A program made the translations under genes and the position numbers. The notes beneath the pieces were generated by a model. That model searched no databases and was not told the origin of the DNA. It worked only from the letters and a program-made list of their open reading frames with translations. DNA of 64,000 nucleotides from Viridothelium virens (Eukaryota; Ascomycota; Dothideomycetes; Trypetheliales; Trypetheliaceae), in assembly GCA_010094025.1 (NCBI GenBank), contig ML991804.1:186001-250000 (forward strand). Reading direction: 5' to 3'. Positions 46,880 through 57,980 of this stretch are shown one piece after another; position 1 is the stretch's first letter, and the number at the start of each line of letters is the position of its first letter.

Positions 46880-48055
46880 ATGGACGTAAAGGCATCTGCC
46901 GTTACCGAACAACAACATGAAGCGGCACATGACAAGTCGCAAAGCTTGCTACACAGTTCCTCGATTGAACCCGAAGTAGCGTTTCCTGGTTCTTTCGGGG
47001 CAAAAGCGACTGGCCAAGCACGAATTACTGGCCGGTCGAAGCTCCGCCGAGACTACCTCCGACGCGATTGGCTTGACATCTCGATCTGGAAGTCTGCCTT
47101 CATTGAGCTCGCTGGCACTGCAGCTTTGTGCTATACCTCGGGGCTTATCGATGTCACGCTTGCCAATCTACAGAACCCAGATGCCATACCGGCGTATGTG
47201 GGTATCAGTAATATTGTGTTGTTGGCGCTGTTCATCTATGCCACAGCACCAGGAAGTGGTGGCCATATCAACCCTGCAATCTCATTCTCAACTTTCTTGA
47301 CGGGCTTGACGACTTTGCCGCGAGCTGTCTGCTACATGATGGGCCAATTAGTTGGAGCAGGACTTGCAGGAGGTCTGCTTCGAGGTAGTCTTGGGCATGC
47401 TGGGGTGATCAAGTGAGATGGAGATGTGCGCAAACGAAGCCGTGCTAACAGGATCAAGATATCACGGCGGTGGGTGTTTCCGCGTCACTGATCAGATCTC
47501 CGCAGGGCAAGCTTTCATTATTGAGTGTAAGGCTCTCCGCAATATTGGTGAGACTGGTGATTGATCCTCAGACATAGGTATATCAACATTTGTTCTACTG
47601 TGAGTGCGTCATACACGAAAGATATGGGAGACAACTCAAAGCAAATCAGATATCTTGCCTACGGTTGCGCACTCGATCCACGTCAAGCGAAGCTTTTTGG
47701 TCAAAACTCCCCCCTACTGGTCGGCTTGTCTTTAGGACTTGTCAGTTTCGCCGGAACCAACCTTGGTACGTCAATCGGAGACTCCACAATGCCTGCGTTG
47801 CGAATTCATAAACTAAAGTGACATCTCAACAGCTCCAGGCTACACTGGTGCAAGCATGAATCCTGCTAGATGCTTTGCCTTTGCGATAGCCGAAGCCAAT
47901 TTTAAAGGTGAGCCTTCCAATTGTCTGAACTGTTGACTACAGTACTTATGTTCCACTACGTAGATCAGTGGATATGGTGGTTCGCACCAGCGGGCGGTGC
48001 CATACTCTTGGCGGCGGTCTACCACGCTGTACCGCCCTATCATGAAGTGAAATAG
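46880..48055 (+). CDS. Aquaporin (MIP family)
   Basis: Predicted water or small-solute channel of about 301 residues. Six exons: 46880-47412, 47459-47526, 47578-47599, 47650-47765, 47833-47907 and 47964-48055; exon 3 is only 22 bp. Both pore asparagine boxes are present: SGGHINPAIS in loop B and GASMNPARC in loop E. Hydrophobic segments include FIELAGTAALCYTSGLIDV, YVGISNIVLLALFIYAT, YMMGQLVGAGLAGGLL, FIIECISTFVLL, LLVGLSLGLVSFAGTNL and IWWFAPAGGAILLAAVYHAV. The short loop before the second box argues for an orthodox aquaporin rather than a long aquaglyceroporin; substrate preference is inference. The N-terminal 65 residues are cytosolic. It lies downstream of and co-oriented with the SDR and flavin monooxygenase. 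Confidence 0.93.
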
Positions 48056-48273
48056 GTACGACTGCACTCTCCTAATACTTAACGAATGAGGTAATAGAGC
48101 TTATGGCCAATCAAAGTGTGATGGTTGGAAGTGCTCGAGATTTCTGCTAAGGGGCTCCTAGCTCCTCTTTCAATCTATATCCCTTGTATCTCTCCCTTCT
48201 CGACGTCCTTAGTGATCCAAAGTCCACACTCCCGCAATCTTCATTTGGAGCTTCCAACCCCTATCTCAAACTA

Positions 48274-48456
48274 TCTTACGGCGGCTAGGGCGTATCTCAA
48301 CTGGTAAATCATACAATGTTACCTTCGTTTGACTGTTATGACCATGTTGGCCCATGTTAAGGCGGTGTTAATATGGACAAACAAGGTTATAACAGTAAAG
48401 TCGAAATAATATTGTATCAATTACCAGTTGAGGAACCCCCCCCAGCCGCTGTAAGG
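48274..48456. mobile_element. Foldback MITE-like element, copy 4
   Basis: 183 bp flanked by TA (48272-48273 and 48457-48458). Its ends are more diverged (TCTTACGGCGGC and GCCGCTGTAAGG) and the left arm has several changes near TAGGGCGTATCTC, so this looks like the oldest full-length copy. It lies between the aquaporin and NLR 3' ends. Confidence 0.9.
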
Positions 48457-48869
48457 TACCTATTCTATGGACACTTTGGCTTGATCGAGGTGGCCCATGA
48501 GTTCAGGCAGCCCCTGGTGTTTGGCCTCAGGTGTCATGTCATGGTATCTGTGAGCATCTTTGCGGGATCTTCTCGTGGGCAAAGAGTTGAAAAGGTAGGT
48601 ACTGTTGGATTATCTGCAGCCCTTTGAGGCGCATCGGCGACACAATCAATTTTGTGCCAGCAGCGCTCTGTCTCCAACAAACCCATCTGCCCTTACATCG
48701 GCCTAGTCTTTTATGGAAGGGTCGAAACAATTCCATGCGTGATTGTTCTGTAGGTGACTGAAGAAAGGCCTACACATAAAACAATAATCAAAGTCTGAAC
48801 ACGTGCGACAGTGGAAACGCGGTCCGCAGATATCCTACGTAATATGAGTTGCGTTCAGGTTTTGCCAAG
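48457..48869. other. Convergent spacer
   Basis: About 410 bp between foldback copy 4 and the NLR 3' end. No gene is visible. Confidence 0.45.
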
Positions 48870-51800
48870 CTATGCACTCACATGAAAGCAGCAATTGCAC
48901 CAATAACCTTCGTGGCGTTTACCATGGACTCGCATAGTATCTTCGCCAGTGTCTAGTAGAGACATAGAATGTTCGGAAAGCTCTTTGAGCATCTCCCCCT
49001 TTCCATGGAAGATAGCGACAGAAATAGAGCTCCAGTGGCCTGCTGGCCTGGAAACGGCAACATTGGTACTGTGGACGCCTTTCTCAATCAGTTTCTCTAC
49101 GAGATGGGGATTTCCCTTTCTACAGGCCCAGTGAATAGGGGTCCAATATTCGCTCTGCGTGCGGGAGACACGATCCATATCTAGTACCGCGTTGAGAATC
49201 TCCAATGAACCTCCAGACGAAGCATAATGTAAAAGGTTTTCTCCCTTTAAGTCGGTCATTGCAGGATCAATGCCTAGACGGAGGAGATACTGGAAGGCGT
49301 TGAAATGCCCGCCTCTGGCAGCAAGATGAAGAGGCGTTCGACCGTGCCGTTCAATTAGAAGTGGGGCTTCATAGTTATGATCGTAGATTAAGCGCAATAG
49401 ATCCGTATGACCCTTGAAGGCAATGAGGTGCAGGGAGGAACCATAGCGACAGTCAAGAGATCTTAGATGAGAACCAGCGTCCAGAAGGAGCTTCACGACT
49501 CCGATAGAGCCGCTGGCACAGGCCGCCCCAAGTGCGTTCGTAAAGGGTCCGCCCTGCGCATCTATGTTGATGCCCTTGTCAAGCAGCAGCCTCACAATTG
49601 GCTCGTAGCCTTTCTCGGAAGCTGCTATCAGCGCATTATCAGAGAATTCATCCCGTGCATTAACGTCAGCGCCCTTATCAAGCAGCAACCTTACAATCTG
49701 CCCATGGCCTTTCAAGGAAGCTGCTATAAGCGCATTACCAGAGAATTTATCCTGTGCATTAACATCGGCGCCCTTGTCAAGCAGCAACCTCACAATCTGC
49801 TCGTGTCCCTCTAATGCAGCTTCCTCAAGGGCGTTACCATAGTCCCCACCCTGTGAATTAACGTCGGCGCCCTTATTGAGTAGTAGCTTCACCATCTCGT
49901 AATACCCATGCTTTGCCGCAAGGTATAGTGGAGTCTGACCGTGGCTATCCTTACTGGCAAGTGCGGTCGCTCCCTCGTGAATTTGTCGTGCCAGTATCTT
50001 CTCTGATGTGAGACATAACCCAAATCTGGCAATTAGATGCAGACCTGTCGTGTTCTTGGCATAATCCTGGCTGTAGCCCTTGTATTTGTAAGCTGAAGGC
50101 CGCAATGCCTGTGTAGCACATGAAACTAATCCTTCATGGAGGAGAAATGAACAAATCTGCTCACACACCCCATCTTCAACTGTTATTGCATGCTCTCCCC
50201 AGTGCTTGGCAGCATAGTCTAGGAATTGGTTTTGCCGAAGCCTTTCTTCAAACTCTTCGTCAGTGGCACTACTACCAGATTTGAAAGCATCAAAGCATAG
50301 GTAGGTAAGCCACGTTGACGTGATTTCAAGCAGAGCACTAGGGTTCCATTGTTCCATAATGCGTTCAAAGTATTCCTGTGTCGTGCAGTGCACAAGACGG
50401 ACTATAGCACTCTCCGGGTCGATCACAACAAGGCCGGCGCATACTGATACCAAGTCTTCAATGTCAGGTACATTGTCTGGGTCAAGTTCCACATCTTCTG
50501 GCTCTACTGCTAAAGCACAGCATAGCTCAGCCGTAGTTGGGGGCCTCTTCGCGTAAGTAATCCAAGAGAGGACCTTCTTTGCTTGTTCCAGGTCGCCACT
50601 CAGCTGACCTTCTATCCTTTGAATAGCCTCTCTATATGCATCATCGAGTGTGACCGAGCCTTTGGAGAGCCTTGTTACAGTTGACTTCACATCTTTTGGT
50701 GTTCTCTTATCCAGGAGCGAGTCTGTATATAGGCGGGCGAGAAGGAACCTAAGAACCAGTAAGCCTATTCCAACTTCCAGCAAGCAGAGATCAAAGCTTA
50801 CATGCCGTTTACTGCCTCTGTTATCTCTTCTTGCACCATCTTTTGTAAAGCAGCGTCACGCCGAATGCATCTTGGCAGCCTGTAAACCTGACCAGCTATA
50901 AACCTCTTCACGTCCTCGTCCCTTGCCCGTATCTCTAGGGTTAGCACTAATTCAAAGTCATTGCTAATGTCCGGAATGATACGCGAGGTGATCATTAGGC
51001 GTATATCTGTCTCAGCTTGCAGGTCCATAACTTTGGCTAGAAAGAAGCGACGAGTGCCATCATTGTCGCGACACTCATCTACAGCATCGATTACGACGTA
51101 CACAGAACAGAACGTTGCAAGTACGTATCTTAGAGCCGCAAAGATCTCGTCAAATGATGGCCTCGTCCCCCGATGGGCATGCTGCACGTACAACCGTTCC
51201 ACAGGCTCCTTAAGCGAAGACCGGCTCTGTATCAGCTGCTTGGGAATAGCCGCAAGCAGATCAATAGCACTGTGCTCTTCCTGAGTCTTGTAGTTGCAGT
51301 ATATATAAGCGATTCCGACGGAGTTGCTTTGTACTGTCTTCAATAAGTGCTCGATTGCGGTGGCTGCTATTATAGTCTTGCCGGCCCCAGGAATACCCGG
51401 GCAGAAAAGCGTTCCTTTCGGCTGTCTAAGCCACTGTGCTACCTTGGAAGTGCTAAGAAACCACTCGCCAGTCCCTTGCTGCCTACGGCTAATGACATCG
51501 GATTGTTGCGCGGGATAGTCCGTCGGTCAGATCCATGCCATGAGCTTGTTATGTTGTGCAAGGTCGGCTTCACGCCGTGTATAGCTAGTGACGTCCTTTA
51601 TAGCTTCCGTATTACTGCGGGTTACATCTCCGCTCTCTTTTATGGCTTGAGATAGTTTACTACATACGTTAGCGACCTTATTAGAATGTAGTCAAACACT
51701 GATATCGGAACTAACAAGTGATCCATTTGCAATGCGACCTCTATCAATGTCTTCAGGCGCTCCATACGGCTTACTATACTGGCAATCTCCTCTTTCTTGA

Positions 51801-52125
51801 ACCTCCACACTAATGCGTTGCCCGTCTGCCCTATGTTGCCTCTGCCGGTCATCTTACTTTGCAGCTGCTCTAGCGCTTCCTTGAACTGATCAAGTGGGCC
51901 ATTCTCAGTTGCAAGGTTCCGGGCTGCAGTATACCACGGAGTACTAGAGTCCCCTTCCTCGAGGCGGAATCTGAGGGTTGTGAGAAGACTGTAGAGGTTG
52001 GCGGCCTCAACCGCACAGATTGCGCGGTCTTTCGAGGTATCTTTGACTTCGTTAAGGTACCCGAGAACTCTACTCGAAAGCTGGAGGGTAGCAATAACGC
52101 TTGCTGTTATACTGAAAGGGTCCAT
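48870..52125 (-). CDS. NLR/STAND protein: HeLo-like, NACHT, ankyrin; interrupted by one in-frame TGA
   Basis: Exons 52125-51716, 51659-50802 and 50748-48870 join in one frame of 1048 codons. The N-terminal 140 residues (MDPFSITASVIATLQLSSRV ... QMDHFKLSQAI) match the HeLo-like domain found at the front of fungal STAND proteins. NACHT follows: DVISRRQQGTGEWFLSTSKV, P-loop LFCPGIPGAGKTIIAA, Walker B VYVVIDAVDEC and sensor RLMITSRIIP. The C-terminal half has about ten ankyrin repeats. HeLo-like domains can trigger membrane-directed cell death when the NACHT switch oligomerises. One codon is odd: TGA at 51529-51527, between MAWI and PTDYPAQQSD, where relatives usually have Ser or Thr. All else is open. 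So this is either a recent null allele, an assembly error, or two products: a 180-residue HeLo-like protein and a silent NACHT part. Confidence 0.85.
49494..49889 (-). repeat. Four 99-bp ankyrin-coding repeats
   Basis: Units spaced exactly 99 bp (marker GCCCTT.TCAAGCAGCA.CC at 49572, 49671, 49770 and a variant at 49869) code for LL.KGADVN.......NAL..A...GH..IVRL. The two middle units are the closest. As with the TPR array, unit similarity suggests ongoing duplication or conversion in the sensor. Confidence 0.8.
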
Positions 52126-52700
52126 ATGGAAGGTGGGCGAAGTTTGTAAAGATGCAAGAGAACATGTCAGAGGAGCTCAACACACAACGAAACATAGGAT
52201 ACGAAAGGCCAATGGGCTGCAAAGAACGGATTGGGGTAACTGCAGCAGGGCTGAAGAGTTTTGTACACGCGGTTTACTCCGTGCTGTGCCGTGCACCATA
52301 GCTATATCAACGACACAGTCGACAGAAGTAGAAGAAACTGAATACGCAATGATAAAAGCTCGGAGATATTTTAGCCATTAGAGTAAGTTGTAAATACATT
52401 GTAAATTGCTCAAAGCACTTCTCCCACAAATTTCAAGGTCTTCTGGCGAACGTCTCAGGATGTGAAAATTGGAACAGATGCAGAAAAATACAAGCAATGG
52501 CACTGGGTCGAAAGAAAATTAAAGAAAAACGGGAGAGCTGACAATTTATTACTGGGTGACAGTTTCACTCCGCACAAGCTAAGGAGCGACCAGTGAAAGT
52601 CCTTCACGTCTTCAATCCCACTAATATAGGTGGGGATACGTCGCTCGATAGTTCCTTCCATATAATTGGTCTGAAAGTAAAAAAGAAAACAAAAAATTAT
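52126..52700. other. Upstream region of the HeLo-like NLR
   Basis: About 575 bp between the NLR start and the tRNA-like gene. No gene is visible. Confidence 0.45.
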
Positions 52701-52860
52701 TGCCCCGTGCAAGGATCGAACTTGCGACCTTCAGATAACTTGAACTCTTCGAGTCCATCATATGTTCAAATATGAGACTAAACGATAGAAAGTCAGCGGC
52801 TGATTGCATGCAGATGCAACGATGCGTACCTGACGTGATAGCCAACTACACCAACGAGGC
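52701..52860 (-). tRNA. Intron-containing tRNA-like gene (anticodon uncertain)
   Basis: On the minus strand, GCCTCGT at the 5' end pairs with ACGGGGC before the discriminator A. The D arm is GTGT...TCAC with AGTTGG in the loop (box A TGGTGTAGTTGG). The T arm GCAAG-TTCGATC-CTTGC carries box B (GTTCGATCC). An anticodon stem TCAGG/TCTGA can form only if an 86-nt intron (52822-52737) is removed after position 37. The resulting loop would start TACGCA and lacks the near-universal U33, and the intron is long for fungi. It is therefore either a real gene with an odd loop, which would read CGC (Ala), or a decayed tRNA. No CCA is encoded, as expected for eukaryotes. Confidence 0.6.
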
Positions 52861-53781
52861 GATGCAATGATTTAAGATTTTGGTACATAATTATATATTG
52901 GTCAATTTAAATAACACCAACATAAGCCTGTTCTCCCTTTAGGTAATTAGATTACCTATTACCTACCTTGGTAGGTAGGTGAGTACTAAACTAGGACCGA
53001 GCAGGAATAACCCCTTTTCTTAGTACTTCAAGGTTCTTATTAAGGTGAAGTAGGTCTTGGGGCGAACTGGAACTCTTCTTCGGACTTCCCATGAATTTAG
53101 TATGGTCGTGGAAACGCCCATCGCACAAGTTACGCCCGCCTAAATTACTTCGCCCCAATTCTTCCAAGGGTTTCTGGATGAAGGAGGGTGGAGAGGTGGC
53201 GGCGGTACGATATGAGGTCTCCGATAAGTGACCAGGTTAACGATAAGCGAATATGGCTTTCAAAGACAGATCAGTCTGAGCTAACTACTCTACTTGGATA
53301 GCAGACTTGCGGATCGAGAGCCGGAGCATGGAAAAACTTCTTGGCGTTTTCGGAAAGGTGTATATTCAAAACTATAAAAGTAAAGACTGTCATTCACGGC
53401 GGATCCAAGAAGCCCCCAACGTCGCTCGTTGCCACTTCGTAACGTCTTATTGTCCGGAGACTCCAAAGTGAAGATGCTCTCACGTTAGATCAGCTCTGGG
53501 AACCAGCTCATGGTGCAATATTATGATTGAAATGGGTAACTGAGTTCGGAATAATCGCCTCCAGCCATTCTACTTTCCAGCAATGGGACTTACCTTTCCT
53601 GATCATCGATCGCTTCCAATCCTGACGTCGTAGTTAATTGAAGTAATGTCACTCATGGATTTTTGGCACCACCTGCTCGGATTGTATTCACTAGTGCGCC
53701 CCCGAGGCCCTGTTGGGTTCTTCCTGAGCGCTGTAAGAGGAGGTTCGAGGGAGAAGATGCATTAGCACTCTCAAGCACTAT
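52861..53781. other. Intergenic stretch
   Basis: About 920 bp between the tRNA-like gene and the membrane protein, AT-rich near 52900-52960. No gene is visible. Confidence 0.45.
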
Positions 53782-55273
53782 TCAAAGCCCACTCAACTTG
53801 ATACGGTCCGCGCTCTCACATTGAAGAAAACCATCTCTATCGCATTCCGGAGGCCACTTCTCCTTAGTAACCCCGTAACTCCCATTCTTCGATTTACCAA
53901 AGTAGAAGCGAGCCACATCACTTGTTGCCACCTTCGTCGCACTAGCGACATTACTTTCTCGAACCGCTTGGGCCATCCACTCAAAGGTCTCACCAGGAAT
54001 GAAGCGCATGATCCATTCGACATCGTTCTGATCCACATCCTTACTCAAAATCCTGAGTCTGATCGTCATACCCACCCAGTATAAGAACAAAGACTTCACA
54101 AGCAGTACCACAATTCCGGCGAGCAACAGGAGCTCCCAAAGGATCCACGTTCGTGTCGTGATACAGCCCTGTGACTGCGTTGACATGCTGGAGTTCAACA
54201 AATAGTTGTTTCCGCTTGCCACCATGATCATGGAATTTAATATTTGCTCTAGCACACTTCCGGCGTCTGGAGAAGCGGGCGAGCCCGTTCCGCTGTAGAG
54301 TGAGCCTTGGAATGTCTGCTTCCAATCTTGAAGGGTCGCGAAGGAGTCGATCCCCTTTTGAATGTCCGTGAGCATATCGTAGGTGTCATGTAGAGCGCAC
54401 TCATAGCTCTGCATTCGTTTCGTGTCATTGCCTTGGGCGGATAAATCCACAGAAGCTCGAACATTAAACGTTGTGTCGATAGTCTGACCAGCCGAAGTCT
54501 CCAGAATAACAAGGTGGCTAAATGTACCGTCTTGGTTCGCATTGGCAACAGAGACAGGAGTACTATAAAGCATATTGTGTTGCACAATGTCGGAGACAAC
54601 ATCATCCGAAGATGTAGAGAATGGATACTCCAGTACCTGCGGCTTTGCTGTACAAGTCCACTCCCCGAGAACACCAGCTACATCTGCACTGAATCTTGGA
54701 TCCCTGTTTACTTTAGCATAGATACCTTGCTTTCCACCATTTTGTATGCTCTTGAGCTGTGCTTGTGTCACGACCATGTATGGTGCGCCGTTGGATGTTG
54801 GGAGCCCCATGCGATAATCTGAGACGACAAGACCGACTCCAAATGGGCATCGATCGCGAACGGGAACTGATTGGATAAGGGTAGACACAAAGTCTGCCCC
54901 CACACTCAATGCGTAAGTTAGGATCATAATAAGGCCTAACCATCCCCCGGGAAGGACCTTGAGCGTCTTTAGTGCAATGACTGAATCAAGTCCGGATAAC
55001 CAGTTCGACATTAGGGGCAATGGGGCATGTTGCCTTCGCATGAGCTTCAGCTTAGCTTGTGTAGCCAACCACTTTCTGCCAAGAAAGCTAATAGCGATGA
55101 ACAGGACGACAAAGAGAATACGGAACAATAGTCGGACATGAGTACTGGGGTAATTAACAAGGAGCTTGGCCGTTGTGATTTCAGTAAGCTGTGAGTACTA
55201 CCGAGGAAGCATTAAGAAATGGATCCAATAAATCTGAGATGAAACAAAAGAGTACTGAGTAGAAAACAATACC
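53782..55273 (-). CDS. Multi-pass membrane protein of unknown function (5' end unresolved)
   Basis: The main exon, 55188-53782, codes for 468 residues with no in-frame ATG at its start. It begins after a good acceptor (CTCACAG) with LTEITTAKLLVNYPSTHVRL. A likely preceding exon ends at a GTATTG donor after 55273 (FNVDIENSAGFHPIAYFNK), and joining them is in frame; where translation starts was not resolved. Hydrophobic segments are FRILFVVLFIAISFLG, WLGLIMILTYALSVGADFV and WELLLLAGIVVLLVKSLFLYW. A long segment between the second and third holds several N-glycosylation sites (NDTK, NSSM) and cysteines, so it is probably extracellular or lumenal. The family is not recognised; many fungal plasma-membrane proteins of unknown role look like this. 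Confidence 0.75.
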
Positions 55274-55740
55274 TTATTAAAGTACGCTATCGGATGGAAG
55301 CCAGCCGAATTCTCTATATCTACATTGAAAGCTGACCTTTACTTCTTAAAGTCAAACCAAGCGAGTCCACATGGCTCCGTTTGGTTTCTGTGGGCAATGC
55401 GCAGGGCATATCACATCAACCATCCGAAGATGTGACAAATCATCCCAGAATAATACACGATCTGACGACGGATTTGGTATGTGAAAGCGAAAAGATTCGA
55501 GCCAAAACGACGAGGTGGGATGATTACAGTGGAGGGTGGTGTGGTGGGCTGGACCGTTAACCAAAGTAGGAACGCGCCATATTAATGAGGCTTCATATTA
55601 GATAAGGCCTAGAACTTCAGCCTGGTCGCTACCTAACTTCGGAAACAGGCGCTCGTGAGGTGCCCGAGTGGATAAATACTTCAACATTGCGGTTCAGAAG
55701 TCGAATGTTCAACATTAGCCCTCTTACCAAAGTCCTCAGG
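55274..55740. other. Divergent region between the membrane protein and the secreted protein
   Basis: About 470 bp. It probably holds the missing 5' exon(s) of the membrane protein (for example around 55310-55370) and the promoter of the plus-strand gene. I could not fix the splice sites. Confidence 0.4.
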
Positions 55741-56650
55741 ATGCAGAACAAAATGCAATTACCTCTTCGGCAACTAGTGACTGCGATTTTCTTCAATATT
55801 TTTGTAAATGCGAGCCTCCAAATTCGTCAACAAGAAAGCTCAGCCTCATCATTGTTTGATGCTTGCACCGATTATGTTGCAACATGCCCACTGAGCATAA
55901 ACTGTAGGCCCGCATGTTGAAGATCGTAAGTTTAGATTCAGAGACTGAATTGAAAATCAGCTTGTGCAACTTAATTCTGCGATTTCTGTGCATCTTTGGC
56001 GGGTCCACCTTTCATTTCGTGCTGTGGTGAAGGTTCAGCAACCGCGTGTTTCGAATCTCTTGCGGGAATTGCTGCACCGCAGACAGATACTGCCATGACG
56101 ACAGGTATAATCACTGGGAGTTCACCTTCGGTCCCTATCACGCTCGACCGGAATTCGATAAGCTGCGATAGTGCGTTCGACATGCTTCGTTCGTGCGCCT
56201 CTGAGACGCCAGACTTCACCAAAGGGGATGATGGCTATCAAGCGAGCTGTCTATGTTACTCTCACTCGACATTTGACCCATGGTCTTTTGACAACCTACA
56301 GAGTGCCTGTGTTTCGTATGCGACAACAGCAGATCAAACTGATCTTTCTGTCTGCACAGCTGCTGCTGGTCTTTGTACTCTGGCTGGTAACGTAAGGTCT
56401 GCGACAGCGATTGTTAATAGCCCCGGACAGGCGACACCAGCCCCTACCTCGTCAATTCCTGTTTCCACGAGCATGTTGCAACCACCGAGTACCCAGCTAC
56501 CGTCAAAGACAGCAGCAACTAGCGTAGCTCCCAGAGAGCAGGTGAGGGTTTCAAGGATCAGACGCTGCCACAAACTAATCTCGAGTATAGGTCTCAGTAG
56601 GCTGGGTCTTTTTAATACTGGGCTGCGTTCTTGAATCGTTGCGATCGTAA
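55741..56650 (+). CDS. Secreted cysteine-rich, probably GPI-anchored or membrane-tethered protein
   Basis: About 241 residues with exons 55741-55903, about 56039-56541 and 56591-56650. The N-terminus MQLPLRQLVTAIFFNIFVNA (starting at 55753) is a signal peptide. The mature part has regularly spaced cysteines (FDACTDYVATC, SISCDSAFDMLRSCASETPD, YQASCLCYSHS, SVCTAAAGLC) and then a Thr/Pro/Ser-rich stalk. The last intron (GTGAGG donor, CTAATC branch) reveals a hydrophobic tail, VSVGWVFLILGCVLESL, typical of GPI-anchor signals or a single membrane span. The acceptor of intron 1 is uncertain: 56033 and 56039 both keep the frame. The pattern suits a cell-wall or surface protein; no known family is claimed. 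Confidence 0.75.
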
Positions 56651-57458
56651 GAACCGGGAGGAATCAACAGAAACATGGGAGAAAGGGAGACGAGGATCGA
56701 AATTGATTAGTTACTAGGCGTTAGTTAAAGGTCTGCGTTTTCCTCAAAGCTTATTATGGCTCAATGAAGGTACCGTACCCAGTATTTGTCCACAGTGAGA
56801 ACTCATAGCGCTACCACTCTTGGACACTACTACAGTCACAATGTATCCAAATTCTTTGGGCACCACAATCATAAAGTATCCAAATTCCATCCGATGGGTC
56901 AGAATCGATAAGTGGAGAAAGCTTTAGAACCCGAAAAAAACGTCTGACACAAAACGAATGTATCCGGTGGTACTAGTAGCCATTTGAGCCGATTATTCAT
57001 GGGACTGCAGGACTCTTCTGTAAAGATGAAGCAAGCCTTTTGACATATCGCAGGATAGAAGGAGCATAAAAGGCACAATACCTAGTCTGTATTTTTTGAG
57101 ATGATTTCGCTTCGCGCACAGCCATTCTCATGTTCTGGGAAGTCTCCGCTGCGTTGTGGGAGCGTAAGGATAGTGGACAATGCGTTAAGCTGAAGAAAAA
57201 CAGGGAAAAGCTGCGCATTGGCCAATGGATCGGCTCTCCACCACTTTCCAACAAAGCTGGGGTCACGAAAAGCAGTTCGGCAACTTCAGCAGCTTCGGCA
57301 ACAGCGCCACCAGGAGGCAGTTCGACAAGCGCAAAATTGACAGCTTCTACAAGTGTCAAGTATAGTATGGCAGGTCATGTTCAATGCGCAACGGTGTGAC
57401 ATATGCATCGTATTTGATAGTCGTTGGGCCAGCCGTCCCAAGGTACCCAAACGGGTGT
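56651..57458. other. Intergenic stretch
   Basis: About 800 bp. An Ala/Ser-rich open frame exists on each strand near 57130-57400, driven by a GCAACTTCAGCAGCTTCGG-like repeat. Neither is supported as a gene. Confidence 0.45.
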
Positions 57459-57980
57459 CTATCTTGTCATGAAGGCTGGATCGGCCCTAACGGATTGACC
57501 TGAGTTCCATTCCTCTGTGCGCGCTAGATACTCGGCGCTCGATGGGTCTTTGAGGAGGTCTGGCCCGTCGACTGCATCCAATAAGAAGGTTTTCAGGTTG
57601 TTCGACTTGGTCGAGTTATCCCCCGCGACTGTGTCTCAAATGATGTGATTAATTCCCATCTGTCGGTCTCGGCGCTAACTTGTTTGGCAATTTAGATCAA
57701 CTGGAGGAACTTCAGATCCCAATTCCATAATTATGTGATCGGAGCTCTTCCAAGCTGCACTCGGATGTGCTCTCATCCCCTTCCTGGCTTGGAGGATGAG
57801 AGTTTAGAATGGCTAACTCGACATCGTCTGTGAGATTTTTCTCCGTTAGGAAGCAGAGACCCTGCGATTTGAATTTCTTCTGGACAGCGGGATTTTCAAC
57901 TACAAATCCGATATCATCGATTGGGCAAATTTCCAGGACAGACGTGGGTAGCCCCAGATTGCGACGATAATGGCTGAGTT
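57459..57980 (-). pseudogene. Remnant of a highly reducing polyketide synthase (KR end and linker)
   Basis: Two coding-like blocks without start codons (57980-57712 and 57630-57459). The first reads HYRRNLGLPTSVLEICPIDD, GFVVENPAVQKKFKSQGLCF and LTEKNLTDDVELAILNS. This is the pattern of the C-terminal end of the ketoreductase domain in fungal reducing polyketide synthases, just before the acyl carrier domain. The second reads NLKTFLLDAVDGPDLLKDPS and SAEYLAR, resembling the KR-to-ACP linker. No ketosynthase, acyltransferase or ACP is visible nearby, so this is a fragment of about 150 codons, broken and not functional by itself. The family assignment is from memory of the motif, not from a search. 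Confidence 0.55.
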
